64,000 nucleotides of DNA from Haematomicrobium sanguinis DSM 21259. Its GTDB lineage: Bacteria > Actinomycetota > Actinomycetes > Actinomycetales > Micrococcaceae. Position numbers and translations under genes: made by a program. How positions within the stretch are numbered: position 1 is the stretch's first letter; each line of letters opens with the position of its first letter. Below are positions 29,616-38,019 of the stretch, one piece after another. The notes beneath the pieces are model-generated. The model ran no database searches. It was given only the letters and a program-made list of their open reading frames with translations, and was not told the DNA's origin. The DNA lies in the NCBI RefSeq assembly GCF_000688395.1, contig NZ_JIAG01000006.1, forward strand, positions 62,001 to 126,000, written 5' to 3'.

Positions 29616-30335
29616 TCAGTCTTTCCAGTAGCGCAGAAACAGCATGCTGTTCTCCACCAGCGCAGACTTGAGCGTGAAGGGGCTGAGCTGCTCGGAGACG
29701 GCGCCGGCGGTGATGCGGGTGGCGTCCGTGAGGGCGAGGTGGGGGCTGAGCGTGAGGCACAGTTCGTCCGCGAGCCCTTGAGCGGCGAAGGCGCCGAAAA
29801 CGTGCGGGCCGCCCTCGCTGAGCAGCTTGGTCAGGCCGCGATCTTTGAGGTAGTCGATCAGCGCCGTGATGTCGACTGTATTTTCACTGCCGTCGGCGCT
29901 GAGCGGCAACACGTCCGCTACCTCGCGGAACTGGTCGCCGCGACTCGCGGCAGCGCTGTCCGTGGTGACCAGAAGTGGCCGGCGCGGCGCCTGGGTGAAG
30001 AAGTCGCTACTGGGTTCTAGGGTGAGGGTTCGGGAGAGCACCACTACCAGGGGAGGGTCCTCCCGCTCCACGAGTGCGCCGACGTACCCTTCGGCGCGGA
30101 TGGTCCCGGCGCCCACAATGATCGCGTCGGCGCTGCGGCGCAATACTTGCATGACTTCCTGATCGGTGGGCGAGCCGAGCGGCCCGGCGTGCCCGTCAAA
30201 GGCGGCGATGCCATCGAGCGAAGACACAAAATTGAACCGCAGCCAGGCGGTGCCGGCGGGAAGATCCTCGGGGTAGGCGTAATTTGCCTCGATTTGGGCA
30301 CTGCTGAGGGCTTTGCCGGGTGTCAGCTCTTCCAT
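29616..30335 (-). CDS. RibD C-terminal/dihydrofolate-reductase-like reductase
   Basis: 239 residues with the DHFR-like fold of pyrimidine reductases. Signature segments: RFNFVSSLDGIAAFDG, ADAIIVGAGTIRAEGYVGAL, LTKLLSEGGPHVFGAFAAQ and ADELCLTLSPHL. It lacks the RibD deaminase domain. It could reduce a flavin or deazaflavin precursor or a pterin. The neighbouring DHPS-like gene makes a folate-linked role attractive, but that is inference from position only. GAGG lies seven bases before the ATG. The DHPS-like gene lies 30 bases upstream on the same strand. Confidence 0.82.
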   Translation of the reverse strand: MEELTPGKALSSAQIEANYAYPEDLPAGTAWLRFNFVSSLDGIAAFDGHAGPLGSPTDQEVMQVLRRSADAIIVGAGTIRAEGYVGALVEREDPPLVVVLSRTLTLEPSSDFFTQAPRRPLLVTTDSAAASRGDQFREVADVLPLSADGSENTVDITALIDYLKDRGLTKLLSEGGPHVFGAFAAQGLADELCLTLSPHLALTDATRITAGAVSEQLSPFTLKSALVENSMLFLRYWKD

Positions 30336-30365
30336 GTGGTTCCTCTCTGCGATCGGGCGCCGAGT

Positions 30366-31271
30366 CTAGTCGTTCCGCTCACCCATATTGTGCTTGAGAT
30401 ACGCCGGTTCGCGCAGACCCAGCACGGCCTCGGTCATCGTCAGTGCCGCTCGGGCGGCGGCAATGTTGTGCATCCGCACGAGCCTCGCCCCGGCAGTGGC
30501 GCACATGGTCATGACGGCGAGCGAACCTTCGAGGCGGTGTTCTTTGGTGGCATTCAGGGTTTCGCCGATGAAATCCTTATTCGACACCGCGGCCAAGACC
30601 GGGAAACCAGCGTCGGTGAACTCGGCGAAGCGACGGGTAATCTCCAGGCTGTGCAGCGTGTTTTTGTTGAGATCGTGGCCGGGATCGATGATGATCCGAT
30701 CCTCGGGCACCCCGAGCGCAACCGCTTCATCGACCTTGCGCAGCAGAAATTCGCGTATCTCAGCAACCACGTCGCCGTAGCTGGGTCGAGGGTACTGGGT
30801 GCGCGGCGTTGCTAAGGAGTGTGTGATCACCAGGTGCGCGTCATGTTCGGCGACGGCGCGGGCGAGGTCCGGGTAGGCGAGTCCGGTGGTGTCATTGATC
30901 ACATGCGCGCCGGCGTGGAGGGCAGCCGAGGCGACCGCAGGCTGAAATGTGTCCACCGAGATGATAGCGGCCGAGCGTTCCGCAACTTCTCGCACCACCG
31001 GGATCACCCGCTGAATTTCCTCGGCCGCCGGAATTTCCGGTCCCGGTCGAAACGGCACCCCACCGATATCTATCCAGTCCGCCCCGTGGCGTTCGGCCTG
31101 CAGACTAGCGGAAACCGCTGCCTCGAGAGCGAAGGTGGCACCAGAGTCATAGAACGAATCCGGTGTCCGGTTCACGATCGCCATCAGCGCAACGCGGGTC
31201 GAGAAATCGAAGGTGCGGTCGCCGAAATGGCGCACCGGATGGCGCAGGGTGGGGGCGGTGAACGAGGTCAT
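30366..31271 (-). CDS. Divergent dihydropteroate synthase (FolP2-like)
   Basis: A TIM-barrel protein of the DHPS family, 301 residues from ATG 31271. VNRTPDSFYDSG (pterin loop 1), NDTTGLA, DPGHDLNK and LVRMHN are recognisable. Two catalytic loops have changed: the usual GGESTRPG is GGVPFRPG, and the usual SRKxFIG is SNKDFIGETLN. These changes resemble the FolP2 paralogue of mycobacteria, which is not thought to act as a standard DHPS. Real DHPS activity is therefore uncertain. It is divergent from the cysteine desulfurase gene. Confidence 0.8.
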   Translation of the reverse strand: MTSFTAPTLRHPVRHFGDRTFDFSTRVALMAIVNRTPDSFYDSGATFALEAAVSASLQAERHGADWIDIGGVPFRPGPEIPAAEEIQRVIPVVREVAERSAAIISVDTFQPAVASAALHAGAHVINDTTGLAYPDLARAVAEHDAHLVITHSLATPRTQYPRPSYGDVVAEIREFLLRKVDEAVALGVPEDRIIIDPGHDLNKNTLHSLEITRRFAEFTDAGFPVLAAVSNKDFIGETLNATKEHRLEGSLAVMTMCATAGARLVRMHNIAAARAALTMTEAVLGLREPAYLKHNMGERND

Positions 31272-31359
31272 CGATTCTGAGCCTAGCCGAGCGAGCCCGC
31301 ACACGCATCGACCCTGAACCGACCAAGAGCCGACCAGGAGCCGACCCGGTCAGGTGCGC

Positions 31360-31371
31360 TAAAATTGTCTG
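31360..31371 (+). promoter_or_regulatory. -10 box directly before GTG start (leaderless)
   Basis: TAAAAT at 31360-31365 is six bases before the GTG at 31372, so transcription would begin at or next to the start codon. I see no convincing -35 hexamer. Confidence 0.5.
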
Positions 31372-32637
31372 GTGCCCGTGAACCGTCAAGATCCGGTCTA
31401 CTTGGATCACGCGGCGACCACGCCGATCAGCGTGCCAGCCCTCGCCGCACTCACCCAAGAACTCAGCCGTAGCACGAACCCCTCGTCCCTGCACGGCTCG
31501 GGCCGTCGCGCCCGAATGGTGGTGGAGGACGCTCGCGAAACCATCGCGCGCGCCGCCGGAGCGCACCCCTCGCACGTAATTTTCACGTCTGGGGGGACCG
31601 AGTCTGACAATCTTGCAGTCAAGGGTTTGTGGTGGTCGCGGCTGGCCGAAGACCCGGCGCGGCGGGTGATTTTGTGTTCGGCAATCGAGCATCACGCGGT
31701 TCAAGATGCCGTGGAATGGCTCGAAAGCCATGAGGGCGCCGAGGTTACCTGGCTCCCGGTGGACGCCGAGGGCCGCATCGATCTCGAGGCATACCGGCAG
31801 GCGCTTGCTGAGCATGCCGGGCGGATCAACTTTGCGACGCTCATGTGGGCGAACAATGAGGTCGGCACCATTCAGCCGATCGCCGAGTTTACCGCGCTCG
31901 CGGCCGCGCATGGGGTTCCGGTGCACTCGGATGCGGTGCAGGCGTTCGGTCAGATTCCGGTGGATTTCGCGGCGTCCGGCCTTGCCACGATGGCGATTTC
32001 CGCACACAAGATCGGTGGGCCTGTTGGCATCGGGGCGCTGCTAGTGGACCGCGCGGTGAAGCTGACTCCCACCCAGCACGGTGGCGGGCAGGAGCGGGAT
32101 CTGCGCTCGGGAACGTTGGACGCGCCGGCGGCCGCGGCCTTTGCTGTTGCGGCAGGCGAGGTGAGTGCGAACCTGGAAGGCGAGCATCGCCGTCTTACTT
32201 CACTGCGGGATGAATTGATTGCCGGGGTTTTGGAGCGCGTGCCGGATGCCCGCCTGAGCGGGCCGAATCCGTTGGCACCCAAGATGTACGACGGCGATGC
32301 TCGCCTCCCAGCCAACGCGCACTTTACCTTTCCCGGTACAGAGGGCGATTCGCTGTTGTTTCTGTTGGATGCCGCCGGCGTGGAAAGCTCGACCGGCTCG
32401 GCGTGCACGGCCGGGGTGCCGCGGCCTTCGCACGTTTTGCTCGCGATGGGCATGAGCGAGGAACAAGCGCGGGGTGCGCAGCGCTTTACCTTGGGGCACT
32501 CGAGTACCCGCGAGGACGTTGCGGCGTTGCTTGATGTGCTTCCCGAGGCGTATGAGCGGGCCCGGAAGGCCGGAATGGCCGGGCACGAGTCGAGAATTCA
32601 AACGGCGGCGACGGTGGCACGAAGCCGGGCCAGTTGA
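31372..32637 (+). CDS. Cysteine desulfurase (NifS/IscS family)
   Basis: PLP enzyme that takes sulfur from cysteine for thiolation of tRNA and/or Fe-S clusters. 421 residues. N-terminus YLDHAATTPIS is the family hallmark; PLP lysine is in ISAHKIGGPVGIGALLV (near 213) and the catalytic cysteine in SSTGSACTAGVPRPS (near 345). The C-terminus is extended by about 25 residues after the usual end (GMAGHESRIQTAATVARS). It lies 21 bases upstream of mnmA and so probably supplies its sulfur. A leaderless GTG start is suggested by the TAAAAT box. Confidence 0.93.
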   Translation: MPVNRQDPVYLDHAATTPISVPALAALTQELSRSTNPSSLHGSGRRARMVVEDARETIARAAGAHPSHVIFTSGGTESDNLAVKGLWWSRLAEDPARRVILCSAIEHHAVQDAVEWLESHEGAEVTWLPVDAEGRIDLEAYRQALAEHAGRINFATLMWANNEVGTIQPIAEFTALAAAHGVPVHSDAVQAFGQIPVDFAASGLATMAISAHKIGGPVGIGALLVDRAVKLTPTQHGGGQERDLRSGTLDAPAAAAFAVAAGEVSANLEGEHRRLTSLRDELIAGVLERVPDARLSGPNPLAPKMYDGDARLPANAHFTFPGTEGDSLLFLLDAAGVESSTGSACTAGVPRPSHVLLAMGMSEEQARGAQRFTLGHSSTREDVAALLDVLPEAYERARKAGMAGHESRIQTAATVARSRAS

Positions 32638-32658
32638 AGCGATGATTGAGGATATGAC

Positions 32659-33819
32659 ATGAAGATTTTGGCAGCGATGAGCGGCGGAGTGGATTCCGCT
32701 GTGGCCGCCGCGCGTGCGGTGGAGGCCGGGCATGAGGTTGTCGGCGTGCACTTGGCGCTTTCACGGATGCCCGGCACTTTGCGCACCGGGAGCCGCGGCT
32801 GTTGCACGATCGAGGACTCGCGTGACGCGTGGCGGGCGTGCGACAAGCTGGGTATTCCGTACTATGTCTGGGATTTTTCCGAGCGGTTCAAGGAAGACGT
32901 AGTGGATGACTTCATTGAAGAGTATGCGGCCGGGCGGACGCCGAATCCGTGCATGCGCTGTAATGAGCGGATCAAGTTTGCGGCGCTCTTGGAGAAGGCG
33001 CTGGCGTTGGGATTTGATGCGGTGTGCACCGGGCATTACGCGAAGGTTGTGACGCTAGAGGATGGTTCGCGCGAGTTGCACCGGGCGGCAGATTGGGCCA
33101 AGGACCAGAGCTATGTTTTGGGTGTGCTGACCGCTGAGCAGTTGGAGCACTGCTACTTCCCGCTCGCCGATACGCCGAGCAAGGCCGAGGTGCGGGCCGA
33201 GGCGGAGCGGCGTGGGCTCTCGGTGGCGCAAAAGCCGGATTCGCACGATATTTGCTTCATTCCCGACGGGGATACCCGCGGGTGGCTCGAGGAGCGCATC
33301 GAGATGAGCGAGGGCGCGATCGTGAACCAGAATGGGGAGACGGTGGGTTCGCACACCGGGGCGAACGCGTTTACCGTGGGTCAGCGGCGCGGGCTGAAGT
33401 TGGGCACGCCGGCTGCGGATGGGAAGCCGCGCTTTGTGTTGGAGATTCGTCCCAAGGAAAACACCGTGGTGGTGGGTCCGCAGGAGCTGCTGGACATTGA
33501 ACAGTTGCGCGGGATCAAGGTTTCCTGGGCCGGAGCACCGGTGCCCGAAGTTGCCGGTGTGTCTTCCGCGGTGGGCAGCGTCGGCGAAGAGTTTGAGTGC
33601 ATGGCGCAGGTGCGCGCACATGGCGACCCGGTTCCGGCCTCGGCGTGGGTCGAGGTAGTTACAGAGGGGGTGACCGAGCTGGTGGTGCGTCTGGATGAAC
33701 CATTACGCGGTGTTGCGCCGGGGCAGACTGTGGTGTTGTACCAGGGGTCGCGCGTGTTGGGGCAGGCGACGATTGATTCGGCGCGGTCGCTGGCTTGGGA
33801 TGCTGCGGCAGTCTCCTAG
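32659..33819 (+). CDS. mnmA: tRNA-specific 2-thiouridylase MnmA
   Basis: Makes 2-thiouridine at position 34 of Lys, Glu and Gln tRNAs. 386 residues. PP-loop [11 protein letters not shown] at 8-18; catalytic cysteines are in TPNPCMRCN (near 98-101) and [11 protein letters not shown] (near 198). Other conserved segments are [18 protein letters not shown] and [14 protein letters not shown] lies upstream of the ATG. It follows the cysteine desulfurase in one operon, a common actinobacterial order. Confidence 0.96.
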   Translation: MKILAAMSGGVDSAVAAARAVEAGHEVVGVHLALSRMPGTLRTGSRGCCTIEDSRDAWRACDKLGIPYYVWDFSERFKEDVVDDFIEEYAAGRTPNPCMRCNERIKFAALLEKALALGFDAVCTGHYAKVVTLEDGSRELHRAADWAKDQSYVLGVLTAEQLEHCYFPLADTPSKAEVRAEAERRGLSVAQKPDSHDICFIPDGDTRGWLEERIEMSEGAIVNQNGETVGSHTGANAFTVGQRRGLKLGTPAADGKPRFVLEIRPKENTVVVGPQELLDIEQLRGIKVSWAGAPVPEVAGVSSAVGSVGEEFECMAQVRAHGDPVPASAWVEVVTEGVTELVVRLDEPLRGVAPGQTVVLYQGSRVLGQATIDSARSLAWDAAAVS

Positions 33820-33822
33820 ACT
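33795..33822 (+). promoter_or_regulatory. Promoter of chorismate mutase gene (leaderless)
   Basis: TTGGGA at 33795-33800 and TAGACT at 33817-33822 are 16 bases apart, and the ATG begins six bases after the -10 box. The -35 box lies inside the mnmA coding end. Confidence 0.5.
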
Positions 33823-33828
33823 GCTTGT

Positions 33829-34317
33829 ATGAGTTCCACGAGCGCGAACGAGTACACCCCGGCGCCCTTCGACCCGAGGGCATCATCGTTGCAAGGTGAA
33901 GTGCCTGAGGACGTGATGGCAGAGCTATTGTCGATGCGATCGAGTATCGACAACATCGACGCGACGTTGGTGTTTTTATTGGCCGAGCGGTTCAAAGCGA
34001 CGCAACGGGTGGGCGTGCTCAAGGCGCAGCACCAGCTTCCTCCGGGGGACCCGGACCGGGAGGCCGCGCAAATTGGCCGGTTGCGGGTGTTGGCTGAAGA
34101 GGCGCACCTGGATCCGGCGTTTGCAGAGAAATTCTTGAACTTCATTATTTCCGAGGTGATTCGCCACCATCAGGCGATTGCCGACGATCATCAACGTGAT
34201 GACGGCGCCGGTGCCGGCTCAAGTGACGCAGTCCGTGGACGCGATGACGTTGGGCGCAGTGACGTTGGGCGCAGTGACGTTGGCGCGCAAGCTGCGCCGG
34301 AGGGTCATGGCGACTGA
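33829..34317 (+). CDS. Chorismate mutase (AroQ-type)
   Basis: Rearranges chorismate to prephenate for Phe/Tyr synthesis. 162 residues. The helical AroQ core runs about residues 35-112: ELLSMRSSIDNIDATLVFLL, AERFKATQRVGVLKA, then IGRLRVLAEEAHLDPAFAEK and FLNFIISEVIRHH. Arg and Lys positions typical of the active site are present. The last ~40 residues are a disordered tail with the repeat VGRSD, encoded by a 15-base tandem repeat. The 3' end overlaps the start of the next gene by 11 bases. Confidence 0.86.
   Translation: MSSTSANEYTPAPFDPRASSLQGEVPEDVMAELLSMRSSIDNIDATLVFLLAERFKATQRVGVLKAQHQLPPGDPDREAAQIGRLRVLAEEAHLDPAFAEKFLNFIISEVIRHHQAIADDHQRDDGAGAGSSDAVRGRDDVGRSDVGRSDVGAQAAPEGHGD
34246..34287 (+). 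repeat. 15-base tandem repeat in chorismate mutase 3' end
   Basis: GACGTTGGGCGCAGT is present twice in a row (34246-34260, 34261-34275) with a partial third unit to 34287. Being a multiple of three, it adds VGRSD units to the tail without a frameshift. Confidence 0.85.
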
Positions 34318-35374
34318 GCTTGCCGGAGCGGACGGGACGGGCGCAGTCGGGCCGCGTGCGGTTGCGACGGGCTTGGGTCCCTGGCCCGGGAGCGATCCGC
34401 TGGAAGCGTGCCGAGTTGTTTTTGGTGAACTCGCCGATTCCAACTTGCCGTTTGTGCCGTTGCTTTCCGCCCGCGGTGCCGGAAGCGACATCATTGGGCG
34501 TACGCTCGCGGTCATGCCCGAGGTGTTTGCCGAGACCGCGCCTTACGGTTGGCGGTTAGTCCCAGTTGCCGGGGTAGATCACGGGCGGTTGCTGAGTTTT
34601 TGGCGTGACGATCTATTGGCGGTGGAGACCGTTGCACGAGCCTATGGGGATGGGAGGGCGGGCTCAGACCCGGGGCTCAATGCGCTGAAAGTGCAGTTTG
34701 CCGGTCCCGCACAACTCTGGTCCAACGTCCGGCTTGGGGTGGGGGAACGCGCCGTTAGAGATTATGGTGCCCGCCGGGATCTGAGTGCTGCGCTGGCCGA
34801 GGGTGTCGAGGAAGCTGTCAAGGCACTCTTGGTGTTCAGTCCCGGCACCCGCATCGTGGTGCAACTGGATGAGACGCTGGTGAGCAATGCGCTCGAGGGC
34901 ACGCTCAAGACCAGTAGCGGATACCAGACGCATCGTTCCGTGGATCGGCAGGAAGTGCGGCAAGCGTGGAGCACGGTGATCGATGCTGCGCACTTGGCTG
35001 GGACTAGTGAGGTGTGGGTTAACCTCGTTGGACGGCCGATGTCGGCGATCCCGTGGGAGCTTATCGCGGATTCGCGTGCGGATGGGCTTGTCTCTGATAT
35101 GCCCTCGAGTGCGCGGGGTCTTGACCGATTGAGCGAGTTCATCGATTCCGGGCGCCACGTGTGCTGGTCTGCTGTCCGAGATGATTCGGTGGCGTCTCAA
35201 GCCGGTTCGATTCTGCAGGTATGGCGCGATCTTGGGTTTGGGTCCGCGCAACTCGGTCGACTCGTCCTTGCTCACCGACCAGGGTTGGCTTCTGGAAGTG
35301 TGGTGCAGGCTCGGGCAGCGCTCAAGACAGCTGTTTATGTCGCGAGTGCGATCAACGAACAAACCTCGGCGTAA
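34307..35374 (+). CDS. Cobalamin-independent methionine synthase-like protein (MetE C-domain-like)
   Basis: 355 residues, similar in length and context to mycobacterial Rv3015c, which sits near iscS, mnmA and ligA (recollection). Recognisable segments: ATGLGPWPGSDPLEACRVVFGEL at the N-terminus (kept here as landmarks ATGLGPWPG and RVVFGEL), LKVQFAGPAQLW and VVQLDETLV. Catalytic zinc ligands of true MetE are not evident by eye, so methionine synthesis is not established. ATG 34307 is chosen because GGAGGG is four bases before it; in-frame codons upstream to 34178 only translate the repeat of the previous gene. Confidence 0.72.
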   Translation: MATELAGADGTGAVGPRAVATGLGPWPGSDPLEACRVVFGELADSNLPFVPLLSARGAGSDIIGRTLAVMPEVFAETAPYGWRLVPVAGVDHGRLLSFWRDDLLAVETVARAYGDGRAGSDPGLNALKVQFAGPAQLWSNVRLGVGERAVRDYGARRDLSAALAEGVEEAVKALLVFSPGTRIVVQLDETLVSNALEGTLKTSSGYQTHRSVDRQEVRQAWSTVIDAAHLAGTSEVWVNLVGRPMSAIPWELIADSRADGLVSDMPSSARGLDRLSEFIDSGRHVCWSAVRDDSVASQAGSILQVWRDLGFGSAQLGRLVLAHRPGLASGSVVQARAALKTAVYVASAINEQTSA

Positions 35375-35745
35375 TTGTTGCTCCATTTGCCCTGCTGTGG
35401 GCTTTTCAGAGCGAAAACATCGTATCTCGATCGAAGTCTCTAAGATTTTTCACTGGTGATCTGCTGTACCGTTTTTCGGGGGTCGCGACGTTCTTGGTAT
35501 CGATGTGTAAATTCTGACTTAATGCCGTTAGGCTGCAGAATTTCTCGCGTCGACTTGACGCGGCAGATTGCCTGCTGTGAGAGGTAAGCAGAGCGGCTGG
35601 ATGCGCGCGATAGATTTCTTAAATCGGCGCAGAAAAGATTACGTAAAAGGCTCGTATACTTAACCTTAAACCATTGGTTGAAGAATTGTGTTGAATTATC
35701 CGAAATAAGTTGTGGTGTGCCTCACATGAGAGTAGTATTAGGGGT
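35375..35745. other. AT-rich intergenic region without a recognisable gene
   Basis: About 370 bases, visibly richer in A/T than its surroundings (for example around 35420-35530 and 35640-35720). I see no convincing coding frame in either strand. It holds the promoter of the DUF222 gene at its right end and a TATACT word at 35655-35660 that has no clear -35 partner. Its composition fits imported or degraded DNA. Confidence 0.6.
35710..35738 (+). promoter_or_regulatory. Promoter of DUF222/HNH gene
   Basis: TTGTGG at 35710-35715 and TAGTAT at 35733-35738 are 17 bases apart. The ATG at 35746 follows seven bases after the -10 box, so the transcript may be leaderless. Confidence 0.6.
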
Positions 35746-37872
35746 ATGGAAGACCTGAATCCCGGGGCGCAACGCCCGGACCGGAAACCCGGTGACACTC
35801 GTGGGGATGACACCCCGACTGTCACCGGTCCGGTTGCTGCGGGCAACGGTGCGCGCGAGGCGACGGGGGTGTCCTCGGGTAACGGTTCTTCTGCTCATGG
35901 TCCCGACGTTAACAGCCGGCACCGACATCCAGTTTCCGGCCCCGATGCCGTCCCGGAGCCTGCCACCGATACAGACGCTGACACTGACACTGACACTGAC
36001 ACTGGCGCTGACACTGGCGCTGACATTGGCGCTGATGCTGTGGCTGGTGCGGGGGTGGTGAGTGTGTTTTCGGGGGTGGCGGGGTTGGCGGGCGTGTCCG
36101 CGGTGTTGCGGGGTCTGGTGGATGAGTTGGGTGTGGTGGGGGTGGGGGCGCCGCGGCGGGATATTTTGGATGCGGCGTTAGAGGTTGAAGCGTTATCCCG
36201 TGTGGTGGGTTCGGTGCAGGTGCGGTTGGCCGGGTTGTTGGAGAGCGAGCATGTGGCCTCCAGTCCGCGGGGCGGATCGTATGGGTGGGAGGATGAGCCG
36301 TTACGTCCGGAATATAAGACCACGAAAGACTTGATGGTCAACACGTTGCATATTCGGGCCCGGGACGCGGCGAACCGGTTGACCTTGGCGGAGGTGACCG
36401 CGCCGCGGGTGCATATGGACGGGTCCCCTCGGGACGCGAAAGAACCGGAGTTGGCCAAACTGGTGGCCGCTGGTGAGGTCGGGATCGATGGTGCGGTGGT
36501 GATCCACGAGGCGGTGAAAAGTATCCGGTCCCATAGATCGGTGGTTCCCGCGTTTGAGGGGGAGTCATCGGGCGTGGATGTGGATGAGTTGGCGGTGGCC
36601 GCGGAGCAGCATTTGTGTGAGCTTGCCTCCGGGTTCGGGCCCGAGTTCTTGCGTCGGGTCGGGCAGCATTACGAGGCGATCGCTGATCAGGACGGGGCTG
36701 AACCCTCTGAACGGTATTTGGCGGTGCATCAAGGATTGTTTTACCTGGGCCGTCAGGGGAAGTTGCATGTGCTCAAAGCTGTGCTCACCCAGGAACAATA
36801 CGAAGCGTTAGCGACCACGTTGAACGCGTTCCTCACCCACCCCCGCACCAGCGCCGACACCGGCACGGGCGCTAGTACCGGCACGGGCGCCGGTGCTAGC
36901 GCGGGCGCGGGTGCTGGTGTGGGTGTGGACACGCCTGTGGGTCAGGTGTTGGCGATGCTCGGTGTGGAACCTAGCGGTAGGCAGGTCGAGCGCTCCAGGC
37001 AGGGGTGGGAAGCGACGTACCCGCAAAAACTTCTCGACATCCTCATCGCCACGGCCCGGCACGGCGGGCTCGCGCTCACCGATCCACCCACCAAACCCCG
37101 TACCAACACTTCGCCCAGCAGCAAGAATGGCGGCATTGGCCCGGCCGCGGCGGAACATGGAGAATCGGCGCCTGACGAGATGGCCGGCGGGGCGCTCGCG
37201 CACCCGGCCGGGGCCGACGGACCCGAACCAGCAGCGCCACCGCGCCCCGCTACCGCAGATTCGGCCGCAGATGTTTCTGCAGGTCCGGGGCCGGAGCCCG
37301 GGCCGGTTAGTGGCGATGGTGGCCTGGATTCTCGGGTGATGGTGCGTTCTCAGCAAACCCTGATCGCGATCATTGATCAGAACGACCTGACCGGCGCACT
37401 CGAGTCCGCTCACGGGGTCGGGTTCTTGGAACGGACCGGACCGATCCCGGCCAGCCAGTTACGGAAAATGGCGTGCGAGGCGAACATCATCCCCGTCGTG
37501 ATGGGCGGCAACGGGCAACCCCTGGATGTCGGGCGGGCGAAACGGCTTTTCACCCCCGCCCAACGCGCCGGCCTTTACGCCAGGGACCGGGGCTGCATCT
37601 TCCCGAACTGCACCACTCCCATGAGCCTGTGCGAAGCACACCACCTGAACCCCTGGTCCGCTGGCGGGGCCACGAACCTGGACAACGGGGTACTGCTGTG
37701 CTCCTATCACCATCATCTGATCCACCGGGAACACTGGAAAATCATCATCACTAACCACACACCCTGGCTCATCCCGCCACCCTGGACCGATCCCGCTCAA
37801 CACCCCGTGCGCAACCAACTCCACCACAACCCCACCACCACACCACCGCCCCCACCCACACCACGCCAATAA
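35746..37872 (+). CDS. DUF222 / 13E12-repeat family HNH endonuclease-like protein
   Basis: 708 residues. A DUF222 region lies in the first two thirds (landmarks VGAPRRDILDAALEVEALSR and HLCELASGFGPEFLRRVGQH) and a C-terminal HNH domain at about 611-665: RDRGCIFPNC, SLCEAHHLNPWSAGG, NLDNGVLLCSYHHHLIHREH. Both the HH pair and the Cys zinc ligands are intact. Two low-complexity stretches interrupt it: (D/T)-(T/A)-D repeats near residues 75-100 and Gly/Ala/Thr repeats near 368-395. Such genes are multicopy in many actinobacteria and may be intron- or element-borne; no partner gene is adjacent. ATG at 35746 fits the promoter. Confidence 0.85.
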   Translation: MEDLNPGAQRPDRKPGDTRGDDTPTVTGPVAAGNGAREATGVSSGNGSSAHGPDVNSRHRHPVSGPDAVPEPATDTDADTDTDTDTGADTGADIGADAVAGAGVVSVFSGVAGLAGVSAVLRGLVDELGVVGVGAPRRDILDAALEVEALSRVVGSVQVRLAGLLESEHVASSPRGGSYGWEDEPLRPEYKTTKDLMVNTLHIRARDAANRLTLAEVTAPRVHMDGSPRDAKEPELAKLVAAGEVGIDGAVVIHEAVKSIRSHRSVVPAFEGESSGVDVDELAVAAEQHLCELASGFGPEFLRRVGQHYEAIADQDGAEPSERYLAVHQGLFYLGRQGKLHVLKAVLTQEQYEALATTLNAFLTHPRTSADTGTGASTGTGAGASAGAGAGVGVDTPVGQVLAMLGVEPSGRQVERSRQGWEATYPQKLLDILIATARHGGLALTDPPTKPRTNTSPSSKNGGIGPAAAEHGESAPDEMAGGALAHPAGADGPEPAAPPRPATADSAADVSAGPGPEPGPVSGDGGLDSRVMVRSQQTLIAIIDQNDLTGALESAHGVGFLERTGPIPASQLRKMACEANIIPVVMGGNGQPLDVGRAKRLFTPAQRAGLYARDRGCIFPNCTTPMSLCEAHHLNPWSAGGATNLDNGVLLCSYHHHLIHREHWKIIITNHTPWLIPPPWTDPAQHPVRNQLHHNPTTTPPPPPTPRQ
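35973..36039 (+). repeat. Hexanucleotide repeat inside DUF222 gene
   Basis: About eleven hexamers of the types GACACT and GGCGCT in a row, encoding alternating Asp-Thr and Gly-Ala pairs. Units of six preserve frame. Confidence 0.8.
36850..36928 (+). repeat. Second low-complexity repeat inside DUF222 gene
   Basis: Imperfect GGCACGGGCGCTAGTACC-type units coding for Gly-Thr/Ala/Ser alternation, between the DUF222 region and the C-terminal part. Confidence 0.65.
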
Positions 37873-37938
37873 ACACGGCGCCAATAAACACGGCGCCAAT
37901 AAACACGGCGCGAATATGGCGACGCTAATAAACACGGC
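37865..37938 (+). repeat. 15-base tandem repeat across the DUF222 stop codon
   Basis: GCCAATAAACACGGC occurs three times in tandem (37865-37909), followed by a degenerate copy ending near 37938. The TAA stop of the gene lies inside the first unit. Confidence 0.85.
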
Positions 37939-38019
37939 TTCGCCGCGAACAAGTGGAAGGCGCCGCGATGACGGGCTTTAGGCGGTGACATCGGCTGAGC
38001 GATCCCGAACTGGCGTCCT

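Noticed and set aside
37865-37938. CRISPR array
   Set aside because: The 15-base repeats are directly adjacent with no unique spacers, and no cas gene is visible.
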